Source of the DNA: Rufibacter roseus
GTDB taxonomy: Bacteria; Bacteroidota; Bacteroidia; Cytophagales; Hymenobacteraceae
Length of the DNA: 64,000 nucleotides
Direction: 5' to 3'
Assembly: GCF_001647285.1 (NCBI RefSeq)
Contig: NZ_LRML01000017.1
Location: 28,578 to 92,577 of the forward strand
Shown: positions 44,009-52,354 of the stretch, in pieces
How positions within the stretch are numbered: the first letter of the stretch is position 1
How the letters are laid out: every line of letters starts with the position of its first letter
Program-made: the position numbers and the translations under genes
The notes under the pieces: model-generated
The model's database searches: none
The model's input: the letters and a program-made list of their open reading frames with translations, nothing else
Told to the model about the DNA's origin: nothing

Positions 44009-47000
44009 ATGAAAAATCAAATACCCTTTTTCAAAGGGCTGGCAGCGCTTTGCGTTTTGCTAACCTTTCTGGTTCCCAGCCTACGGGCCCAAACTACGGT
44101 TACAATCAGCCCAGGAGCCAACTGGACGGACGTGATGCTCTATACCTAAACACGGTTAACTACTCCACCTACGCATACCTCAACGCCCACGCCTGGACCC
44201 ACTCCTTGGGCAACAGTTATATGAGAACGCTATTTAAGTTCAACCTTGAAAGCATACCTGTGGGGGCAACCATACAAAGTGCTACGCTTCACCTCTACAG
44301 CGATCCAAATTCTTATGGCGTGTTGTCAAACCAACAGATAAGCGGCTCCAACGCCGTGTACTTTGAGAAAGTGACTGCTAATTGGACTGAGAGCACGGTA
44401 ATCTGGAACAACCAGCCCGCCACCACCACCGCAGGCAGAATCTGGCAGGGCCCGTCTACTTCCACCACCGAGAACATACAGGTAAACCTCAGCTCTTTTG
44501 TGCAGGAGTGGGTGAACAACCCCTCCGCCAACTACGGCCTAATGATGAAGCTGGAGAACGAGCAGTACTACCGCGCCCGCAACTACGCCAGCGAAGACCA
44601 TACCAACGCGGCCATAAGGCCAAAGCTGGTTATTACATATAGTACGCCCTTTGCCTCTACCGCTCCCATTGGCTCTTACCACAGAATGGCCGACAGCCTT
44701 TTGCACCACCTGGACAAAAGCGGCGTAACTACCGGCATCTTATATGACCGGGTAATGCCGCTGGCCGGGCTGCACACTTTCAATGAGTTCCAGCCCGATA
44801 CCAGCGCCAGACCCCATTTTCTGCAAGGTTACAGAGAAATGTTCAGAGCCGCATATGACACCACCAGCTGGCTACGACCTGAAGAAGTGAGAGATGCCGC
44901 CGCCGGGGTGAAAGAACAGAATAAAGTACCTATTGCCCTGGGTAATTTCCAGTTTAACGTAATAGACACCCTTGCTCTTGATTTAGGTCTCATACAGGAG
45001 ATAGACAGCATGTACTATGACGTGCCTAACCGGCCCCGGCACCCTTTCCTGACCAAGTCTGTTTTTCTGGCCAGCCCTTTGGCAGACAGCACCGCTGGCC
45101 TTACGGTCACCTATGATTTCTCGTCTGCCCTCACTTTTAATAAATCTGATAAGACCATTACCTCCCTACAGGTAGACTTTGGCAATGGGGCGGGGCTGGT
45201 GCCGGTGGGCCTTACGGGCACCGCCACCATTACCTACGCCAGCCCTGGTTGGAAGATACTTAAGTTTGTGGCTGGCTTCAGCAACGGGCCTAGCACCACC
45301 ACCTTTGCGGTGCTTAAAGTAAGGCCTGATCCAGTCCCTTCGCCTCTGGGGTTGTGTGAATCAAATGTAACATCCATCTGGAGCGCTTTGCCATTTCAGG
45401 GGTATCAAAATGAGGCTATGCCCACCACCGGAAAAGGGGAGTTAAAAGTATTCTATGGGGCAGGTACTTGTGACAACAAAATAAGAAAACCCATTATTGT
45501 GGTAGACGGATTTGATGCACTGGACAAAGAAGATGCCGATGATATTTATGATGAACGCCTAAATAAAGAAGATGCAAATGGGAGAAAGTTTGCAGAGACA
45601 TTAAGAAACCAGGGGTTTGACATCATCATCCTGAATTTCCCTACCTATACCCATCCGGCTACAGGTGAAATAAGATACGGCGGGGGCGACTACATTGAGC
45701 GTAATGCCAGAATATTGATGCATTTGATTGATACAGTTAATACAGCCAAGGAAGGAAATGAAGATTTGATAATCATTGGGCCCAGCATGGGCGGCTTAAT
45801 AAGCCAGTATGCTTTGGCTTATATGGAGCAGCATTATATGACCCACAACACAAAACTGTGGGTGTCTTTTGATTCTCCGCATAAAGGGGCTAATGTGCCG
45901 TTGGGAGATCAGATTTTCCTTGATTTCTTTGCAAAAGAAGCTGGTAGTGATGCTGCGGAGGAGGCTCGCGACAAGAGAATAAACTCACCTGCCGCCAAGC
46001 AGATGCTCAGATATCATTACTTGCCTAATACTTATACAGATTATTTTCAAAGGTTCTATAATAGCTTAAACTTATTAGGGTTTCCGAACGGGGATATTGG
46101 AGAAGAGGAAGATTTCAGGAAAATAGCCTTAGTCAACGGAAGTTTGGGTGGTATAGAGGTCAACGCCCCTTGCCAGAAAGGTTTTACTTTGGATGTGCGC
46201 CAAGTTACAAAAGTTAACTTGATACTATTTAAGATACATTGGAAAACAGTAACAATTGGTTCGGCGCGCATGTACTTTTCTCCGAGTTATGGCAATTCTT
46301 GTACTGTGTTTGAGGGAAGCCTTTGGGGTAACAGTAGGACAACTGTCATGCATTCGCTCCCAGGGTCTTCCGGTTATGATGTAGCACCGGGTGGAACATA
46401 TAACACTCAGCAGCAAATAGTAGATGAAACTAGAAGGGATAATTCTGGTATCCAAGGGCCTTTTTGGCCTTTCAGGTTTGAACCTGATTTCTATTCTTTA
46501 GTTCCAACCCACAGCTTCATCAACACAAAAAGTGCTTTGGCTTTTTCCGGCTCCAATATTAATCTTTCCGAAAATATAAGCACACGAAATTTAACTTGTA
46601 CCGGCGAGACACCTTTTGACAGCTACTTCGGGCAAGTGAGTGAAAACACGGAACACGTGGCCATTTGGCCAGAGGCAGGTGACTGGTTGGCCAGTTGGAT
46701 AATGGGTGCAGAGCAGCCTTCTAGTGTGGTAAATACACTTTATAATATTACAGGTGCAGATGATCTTTGCACTAACCAACAAGCAACTTATACCATTAGT
46801 AATTCCAGTAATGCCACGGTAGTATGGGGTGCTTTGCCTGCTGGTGTATCTTTTGTGTCCTCTTCCGGCAACTCTATCACTGTGCAAGTGGCTTCTTCCG
46901 CCACATTTCCATTGATCTTAAAGGCGGAGGTTACCGTTAACGGTTGCACCTACTATACCACAAAGACCATCAATCTTACCGAACCACCCGCGTTTCAGAT

Positions 47001-47499
47001 GTTCGGGATGAGCCAGGACGGGGTGTGCGGTGACTCTGAGTACACCATATCGGCCCCTTTAGACCCCACCTGGACGTATGATTGGCAAGTACTAAGTGGC
47101 GGGTACATCTCTGGAGACAACGTAAACTCCGTAACTGTGCAGACGGATCCTTACTACGGCTACCCCGCAATTTTCAAGGTGAGGGTTTTGGTCACCAACG
47201 CATGTGGCGGAGAGAAGTTAGTGGAGCAGGAGGTCATGATCAATGATTGCAACGAGTGGATGATGGCTTACCCCAACCCAACTGAAGAGGAGTTCACCGT
47301 TTCCGTTGAGCCAGGCGGCACGGAGACGGCCACCATTGATCTCTACAACAGCCAGGGCAGGAAAGTGCGCAGCCTCCAGGCCGTGAATGGCCAAGCTAAA
47401 GTAAAGGTAAACGTGAGGGACCTGCCAAGGGGCAATTACTTCCTGCACGTAATCCAGAATGGCAAGTCCAGACAGCAGCAGGTCATCATAGGCAGGTGA
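44009..47499 (+). pseudogene. T9SS-secreted DNRLRE-domain alpha/beta hydrolase, frameshifted near its N-terminus
   Basis: ATG 44009 gives a signal peptide (FKGLAALCVLLTFLVPS, cleavage after RAQ) and TTVTISPGAN, then runs into a stop at 44147. One base back, the frame open from 44050 continues as DGRDALYLNTVNYSTYAYLN for 1,149 codons. A single missing base near 44118-44130 (for example TT to T, restoring GANLDGRDAL) joins them. Domains: DNRLRE/CBM-like (~residues 20-200), lipase-like alpha/beta hydrolase with GPSMGG nucleophile elbow near 585 after IIVVDGFDALDKED, two PKD/Ig-like domains (~880-1065), and a T9SS sorting domain (MAYPNPTEEEFTVSV to the end). The middle (about 45370-46960) is visibly AT-richer than both ends. 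Confidence 0.75.
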
Positions 47500-47534
47500 T
47501 GTTACTCTTACAAAAACATTCTAAATAGGTTGTG

Positions 47535-47570
47535 CAGCCCCAGAGCGGTTTTTCGTTCTGGGGCTGTTTT
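47535..47570 (+). terminator. Terminator after the T9SS hydrolase
   Basis: CAGCCCCAGA / TCTGGGGCTG around GCGGTTTTTCGT, then TTTT. Confidence 0.8.
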
Positions 47571-47591
47571 CTGAAAAAGAGGCCGAAAATG
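47555..47591. repeat. Dispersed palindrome, copy 20, fused to a terminator
   Basis: TTCTGGGGCTG, centre TTTTCTGAAAAA, GAGGCCGAAAATG. The left arm is the terminator's right arm. Confidence 0.65.
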
Positions 47592-47629
47592 AAAAGCTTT
47601 CCTGTCGCTCAAGTTGCTGTTCGCTCAAA

Positions 47630-47676
47630 GTACGAAAGTGTTCGGATTTGTGACGTTTGGTGTTCGAAAGTGAACA
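47630..47676. promoter_or_regulatory. Possible pair of regulator sites upstream of the TonB receptor
   Basis: GTACGAAAGTGTTCGG (47630) and GTTCGAAAGTGAACAA (47662) share TCGAAAGTG-like cores about 32 bp apart; the second is an inverted repeat GTTC-N6-GAAC. About 150 bp before the receptor start. Tentative. Confidence 0.3.
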
Positions 47677-47824
47677 ATAATTGCACAGGTTGTGGTGTAA
47701 AATGTTGATAGATAATGTATTGCAAATATTGGCATAACGATTGTCTACGGTAACAGTCTCCAGTTCAGGAGTGAAAGAATTTTGACTGTAAATCAATTGC
47801 GCCTATTTGCCTACCTATTCCGCT

Positions 47825-50299
47825 ATGAATCTATCTAAACTCATTTCAGTTCTTACTTTTCTGTTGCTCTTTTCTATAGGAGCTTCTTACGCCCAGCAAC
47901 CAGCCCGCTATGACTTGAAAGGCGTGGTGAAGGGCGCCAAAGGTGAGCCGCTGCTGGCTGCCAATCTCCAGCTGGTTAAAAATGCTGACCAGACGCTCGT
48001 GAAGGTGGAGGTGTCCGGAGAAGACGGTTCATTTCTCTTCAGCGGCATTCCGGCCGGAGAATACAAGCTCATGGCCACCCACTATGACTACGCCACCTAC
48101 ACATCGGCACCCATCACTTTGAACAGTAATTTGAACCTGGGTGATGTGGTATTGCCGGAGCGGGCGGTGGCTTTACAGGAAGTGAAGATTGAGGCGCAGA
48201 AGCCGTTTGTGGAGCAGCATTTCGACAAAACCGTGCTGAACGTGGAGAACAGCATTACCGCCGCCGGAAGCACGGTCCTGGAGGTGCTAGAGAAAGCACC
48301 GGGCCTGGCCGTGGACCAGAACGATAACATCAGCATGCGCGGAAAAACCGGCGTTATGGTCATGATCAACGGCAAACGTCAACCTATGTCAGGTTCAGAG
48401 CTGGCTACCCTGCTGCGGAGCCTCAATGCCAATGACGTGGCTACCATAGACCTGATTACGAACCCATCGGCGAAGTATGACGCCGCCGGAAACGCCGGAA
48501 TCATTGACATCAGGTTGAAGAAAGACAGCAGGCAGGGCACCAACGGCAGTATTTCTACTTCAGTGGGGCACGGCGAGTTGCCCAAAATCAACCAAGGGCT
48601 GCAGCTAAACCATAGGGCCAGGAACCTGAACGTATTTGGGTCTTATAACTACGTGCACCGCAAAGACTTTAATAAGCTAGACCTTTACCGCGAATTTTTT
48701 ACCCAGAATGAGGCAAGAACGCTGCAAGGCATCAACAACCAGCAGAACTACTTTCAGCACCAAGTCAACAGCCATAACGGACGCTTGGGCTTCGACCTGA
48801 ACCTGTCGCCCAAAACCATTATAGGCGTAGTGGGCAACGGCATCTTCACCGACATCAACCGCAATTCTGAAAACCAGTCTATGTTTTATGACGGGCAGCG
48901 GGCGTATGACCAAACCACTACCACCAACTCCCAGAACGGCACCAACCGCAACACGCAGTCGGTGAACTTCAACGTGAAGCACACCATTGACAGCACCGGC
49001 AGAGAAATAACCGCTGATGTGGACTATGCCGCGTTCCAGTCTGGTGACCTCCAGAATTTCCGGACGCAGTACCTTGACGCAGACCCTGCCCGCCCCGATT
49101 TTCTGCTCCACGGCGACCTGAACGGGAGATTGACCATAAAGTCAGCGAAGATAGATTACGCGCAGCCGCTCAGAGCCATTGAAGCCAATCTGGAAGCCGG
49201 ATTGAAAAGCAGTTTGGTGAACGCCAACAACCGTCTACATTTCTATGACCGCTCTAACGGGGGCAACGTGTTTGACACCAACCGGAGCAACCATTTCCTC
49301 TATGAGGAGAACATAAATGCTGCTTACGTGAACATGAACAAGAAATGGCAGCAGGTAAGCCTGCAACTGGGCTTGCGCGTAGAAAACACCATTGCCAAAG
49401 GAGAACAGGTGGCCGAGTATGCCCAAGTGAACGGGGAACGTTCGTTTAGCCGCAACTATACCCAACTGTTCCCGAGTGCGTTTGTTGGATACACCCTGAA
49501 CCAAACCCATGATGTGGGGCTATCTTTGAGCCGCCGCATTGACCGGCCTACCTATAACCAGCTGAACCCGTTTGTGTACTTTATAGACCTCAGTACCAAG
49601 TCATCGGGCAACCCGTTCCTGCTGCCCCAAATGACCTACTCGTTTGAGTTCACCCACACGTTTAAGCAGAAGTACATCACCAAGCTGAGCTACAGCCGCA
49701 CCTCTGATGTCATAATCTCCGTCTTATCACCGGAGCCAAATTCAAATCAAGAGCAGATTCCAGTGGTCATTCAGCAAGACCGCAACCTGGCACAGTTTCA
49801 TTACTACGGCGCTAATTTCTCGGTACCGGTACAGGTGGCGAGGTGGTTCACCAGCACCAACAACGTTGAAATGTATTACGGTTTGTACCAAGGCAATCTG
49901 GCCAATACCAATCTTCGGAACGGCCGACCTACGTTCAGCATCAACTCTAATAACGCCTTTAAACTGGGGAATGACTGGAGTGCCGAGGTCATAGGCATTT
50001 ACCGCGCCCGCGAGATTTATGGTTTCTTAGACGTGCAGCCGGTTCGGTTCCTGACGCTGGGCGTGCAGAAGCAGTTCCTAGACAAGAAAGCCAATCTGAA
50101 ACTAAGCGTGGCCGATATCTTCTACTCAAACAAAATACGCGCCACCACCGCCCTCACCGGCTACTCAGAACGCTTTTACCAACGCCGAGACACCCGCGTG
50201 GCCACCCTCAGCTTCACCTACCGCTTCGGCGGCAAAGAAGTAGCCCCCAGCAGAAGACGCACCGGCGGCGCTGAGGAGGAGAAACGCAGAGCTGGGTAA
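47825..50299 (+). CDS. TonB-dependent outer-membrane receptor (OMP_b-brl family)
   Basis: 824 aa from ATG 47825 (MNLSKLISVLTF), which starts a clean signal peptide ending GASYA. A carboxypeptidase-regulatory-like domain (~residues 25-105, KGVVKGAKGEPLLAANLQL), a plug domain (~120-225, STVLEVLEKAPGLAVDQND and GNAGIIDIRLKK), then a beta barrel of the family-3 type to a Phe/Arg-rich end (VATLSFTYRFGGKE). The C-terminus carries an extra basic tail (RRRTGGAEEEKRRAG). Substrate unknown; no SusD partner is present, so glycan uptake of the SusCD type is unlikely. Confidence 0.9.
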   Translation: MNLSKLISVLTFLLLFSIGASYAQQPARYDLKGVVKGAKGEPLLAANLQLVKNADQTLVKVEVSGEDGSFLFSGIPAGEYKLMATHYDYATYTSAPITLNSNLNLGDVVLPERAVALQEVKIEAQKPFVEQHFDKTVLNVENSITAAGSTVLEVLEKAPGLAVDQNDNISMRGKTGVMVMINGKRQPMSGSELATLLRSLNANDVATIDLITNPSAKYDAAGNAGIIDIRLKKDSRQGTNGSISTSVGHGELPKINQGLQLNHRARNLNVFGSYNYVHRKDFNKLDLYREFFTQNEARTLQGINNQQNYFQHQVNSHNGRLGFDLNLSPKTIIGVVGNGIFTDINRNSENQSMFYDGQRAYDQTTTTNSQNGTNRNTQSVNFNVKHTIDSTGREITADVDYAAFQSGDLQNFRTQYLDADPARPDFLLHGDLNGRLTIKSAKIDYAQPLRAIEANLEAGLKSSLVNANNRLHFYDRSNGGNVFDTNRSNHFLYEENINAAYVNMNKKWQQVSLQLGLRVENTIAKGEQVAEYAQVNGERSFSRNYTQLFPSAFVGYTLNQTHDVGLSLSRRIDRPTYNQLNPFVYFIDLSTKSSGNPFLLPQMTYSFEFTHTFKQKYITKLSYSRTSDVIISVLSPEPNSNQEQIPVVIQQDRNLAQFHYYGANFSVPVQVARWFTSTNNVEMYYGLYQGNLANTNLRNGRPTFSINSNNAFKLGNDWSAEVIGIYRAREIYGFLDVQPVRFLTLGVQKQFLDKKANLKLSVADIFYSNKIRATTALTGYSERFYQRRDTRVATLSFTYRFGGKEVAPSRRRTGGAEEEKRRAG

Positions 50300-50328
50300 T
50301 TTTGAGAGAAGTGAAGTTTATTTTGACA

Positions 50329-50367
50329 GCAGCCCCGAAATGCGAAAGCGTTTTGGGGCTGTTTTTT
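50329..50367 (+). terminator. Terminator of the TonB receptor gene
   Basis: CAGCCCCGAAA / TTTTGGGGCTG around TGCGAAAGCG, then TTTTTT. Confidence 0.8.
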
Positions 50368-50387
50368 GGAAGGTAGGCTGAAAACAG
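50349..50387. repeat. Dispersed palindrome, copy 21, fused to a terminator
   Basis: GCGTTTTGGGGCTG, centre TTTTTTGGAAGG, TAGGCTGAAAACAG. Confidence 0.65.
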
Positions 50388-50491
50388 CCCTTGTTGATAA
50401 ATTCAACTATTATGCAACATGCTCATTTATAATTAATTGCTTTCGGTTAGAAAATGTCTAACTTGTCATTAAGGCCAAACTATTCAATACC

Positions 50492-51010
50492 ATGAAAAAG
50501 CTGTTCTGCTCTCTGCTACCTGTTATATTGTTCTTTCTTACAGCTTGTGAGAAGGAGGAGGAGCTGCCGGAACCTACGCAGACCGGGGCTGGTATCATGG
50601 CTGCCAGAATCAACGGAAAGCCTTGGCAGCATAACAGTGCCGGTGGAACCTTGGGGGGAGGGAGTATTCAGGTAAATTATTACACAAACGGGTATCTTCA
50701 CATATTTGGGCAGCGGCAAGATGATTATTATGACAATAATATAACCCTAAGCTTATCCAAAGTTACCCATACAGGAGAATACACTCTTGAGGAAAAAGTA
50801 ACCAACAGCTATGGCACGCTAAATGATTACACGAGCAACTCCAGAAGTTATCAAACCACAGCAAGCACTACCGGCACGGTCACCATTACCAAGCTAGACA
50901 CCCATAGTAAGATCATCTCCGGCACCTTTTCCTTCAGGGCGCAGAACAGGTATGACCCCGCGGAATTCGTGGAGGTGACCGAGGGAAGATTTGACGTGAG
51001 GTATGAATAA
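50492..51010 (+). CDS. DUF6252-like lipoprotein B
   Basis: 172 aa, paralogue of 43376-43906. Lipobox FFLTAC near residue 19, acidic linker EKEEELPEPTQ, IMAARINGKPWQHN, VTITKLDTHSKIISGTFSF and the terminal VEVTEGRFDVRY. The two share the order of blocks and a 20-base identical stretch of DNA over AAGATCATCTCCGGCACCTT. It probably arose by duplication; the copies lie on either side of the hydrolase and receptor genes. Function unknown. Confidence 0.8.
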   Translation: MKKLFCSLLPVILFFLTACEKEEELPEPTQTGAGIMAARINGKPWQHNSAGGTLGGGSIQVNYYTNGYLHIFGQRQDDYYDNNITLSLSKVTHTGEYTLEEKVTNSYGTLNDYTSNSRSYQTTASTTGTVTITKLDTHSKIISGTFSFRAQNRYDPAEFVEVTEGRFDVRYE

Positions 51011-51020
51011 GTGATAAATT

Positions 51021-51064
51021 AAAACAAAGCCCCGAAGCGCACCCACGTTTCGGGGCTTTGTTTT
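51021..51064. terminator. Terminator after lipoprotein B
   Basis: AAAACAAAGCCCCGAA and TTCGGGGCTTTGTTTT, perfect 16-bp stem, 10 bp after the stop. Confidence 0.88.
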
Positions 51065-51084
51065 GAAAAGCAGGGCTAAAACGC
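51045..51084. repeat. Dispersed palindrome, copy 22, fused to a terminator
   Basis: ACGTTTCGGGGCTT, centre TGTTTTGAAAAG, CAGGGCTAAAACGC. Confidence 0.65.
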
Positions 51085-51194
51085 TCTAGTAAAAATTACT
51101 GGCACCTCTCGCATCTTCTGTAATTTTTACTAACTTCCTCCTACTAATTCCTTAGAAATCAATCTGTCACCTTCACTACCGAACCCAAACAACC

Positions 51195-52109
51195 ATGGAA
51201 CTCGTCATTCAGAATCTCTCTAAAACGTACCCCAACGGCGTGCAGGCGCTCAAGAACGTGAACCTCACTATTCCTACCGGCATGTTCGGGCTGCTGGGAC
51301 CTAACGGGGCGGGCAAGTCGTCGCTCATGCGCACCATTGCCACCTTGCAGGAAGCCGACAGCGGCAGCATCAGGTTAGGAGATTTGGATGTGTTCAAGGA
51401 GAAAGATGAGATGCGCCGGGTGCTGGGGTATTTGCCGCAGGAGTTCGGCGTGTACCCTAAAGTAAGTGCCGAGGAACTGCTGGACCATTTTGCGGTGCTC
51501 AAAGGCATACACAACAGCAAAGAGCGCAAAGAAACCGTGGCAGCGCTGCTGCAGCAAACCAACCTATACGAAGTGCGCAAGAAGAATTTAGGTGGTTACT
51601 CGGGTGGTATGAAACAACGCTTCGGCATTGCGCAGGCGTTGCTGGGTAATCCTAAAATCATTATCGTAGACGAACCAACTGCCGGACTTGATCCCGCCGA
51701 GCGGAACCGTTTCCATAACCTCTTGAGCGAGATTGGCGAGAACATCATCGTCATACTTTCTACCCACATTGTGGACGATGTGAGCGATTTGTGCCGCAAC
51801 ATGGCCATCATCAACAAAGGGGAAGTGCTGTTGACCGGTGAGCCGCTGCAGGCCATTGACGAAATGCAGGGCCAGATTTGGCGCAAATTCATCAAGAAAG
51901 AAGAGCTGGCGCAGCACCAGGCTGAGCACACGGTGATCTCATCACGGTTGTATGCCGGTAAAACCATTATTCATGTGTACGCCCAAGACCGGCCTGATAT
52001 AGCGTTTGAGCAAGTGCAGCCAGACCTGGAAGACGTGTACTTTGCCACCATCAGCGGAGCCACCAAAAAGCCGCAGAGAACTCAGGCAGAGCCAGAAGTA
52101 ATGGCGTAG
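51195..52109 (+). CDS. ABC transporter ATP-binding protein
   Basis: 304 aa. Walker A GLLGPNGAGKSSLMR (residues ~33-47), Q-loop in LGYLPQEFGVYP, signature YSGGMKQRFGIAQALL, Walker B KIIIVDEPTAGLDPAE and switch His in ILSTHIVDDV. The C-terminal ~80 residues are a regulatory extension. Pairs with the ABC-2 permease/M1 peptidase fusion 245 bp downstream, with a large hairpin between. Exporter-type ATPase; substrate unknown. Confidence 0.93.
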   Translation: MELVIQNLSKTYPNGVQALKNVNLTIPTGMFGLLGPNGAGKSSLMRTIATLQEADSGSIRLGDLDVFKEKDEMRRVLGYLPQEFGVYPKVSAEELLDHFAVLKGIHNSKERKETVAALLQQTNLYEVRKKNLGGYSGGMKQRFGIAQALLGNPKIIIVDEPTAGLDPAERNRFHNLLSEIGENIIVILSTHIVDDVSDLCRNMAIINKGEVLLTGEPLQAIDEMQGQIWRKFIKKEELAQHQAEHTVISSRLYAGKTIIHVYAQDRPDIAFEQVQPDLEDVYFATISGATKKPQRTQAEPEVMA

Positions 52110-52177
52110 GCTGTTTAAACCGATGTTTTCTCAAGCTCGTCTGTAACATTTGCTTTTCCTATTTCTGCACATTCTTC

Positions 52178-52249
52178 TGGCGCAAGCGTCCGCTTGTGTC
52201 CACTGGGTAAATCAGAAATTAGTGCGGACACAAGCGGACGCTTGCGCCA
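52178..52249. repeat. Large hairpin repeat, 24-bp perfect arms
   Basis: Arms at 52178-52201 and 52226-52249, perfectly complementary (left arm begins TGGCGCAAGCGTCCGC, ends TTGTGTCC), with a 24-nt loop. Each arm contains an inner palindrome CAAGCG-TC-CGCTTG. No T tail. Lies between the ATPase and permease genes; GC-richer than its flanks. MITE- or REP-like in form. Confidence 0.85.
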
Positions 52250-52307
52250 AGTAAAGAAGACAGGTTCTTGCTAGGATTTCTTGTAGCACAATGATCAACG
52301 AGAAAAC

Positions 52308-52348
52308 TTGTTTTCAGCCTCTTTTTCTAAAAACAGACCTAAAACGTA
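52308..52348. repeat. Dispersed palindrome, copy 23
   Basis: CTTGTTTTCAGCCTC, centre TTTTTCTAAAAA, CAGACCTAAAACGT, ending 6 nt before the permease ATG, so it lies in the translation start region. Confidence 0.7.
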
Positions 52349-52354
52349 AACCCT

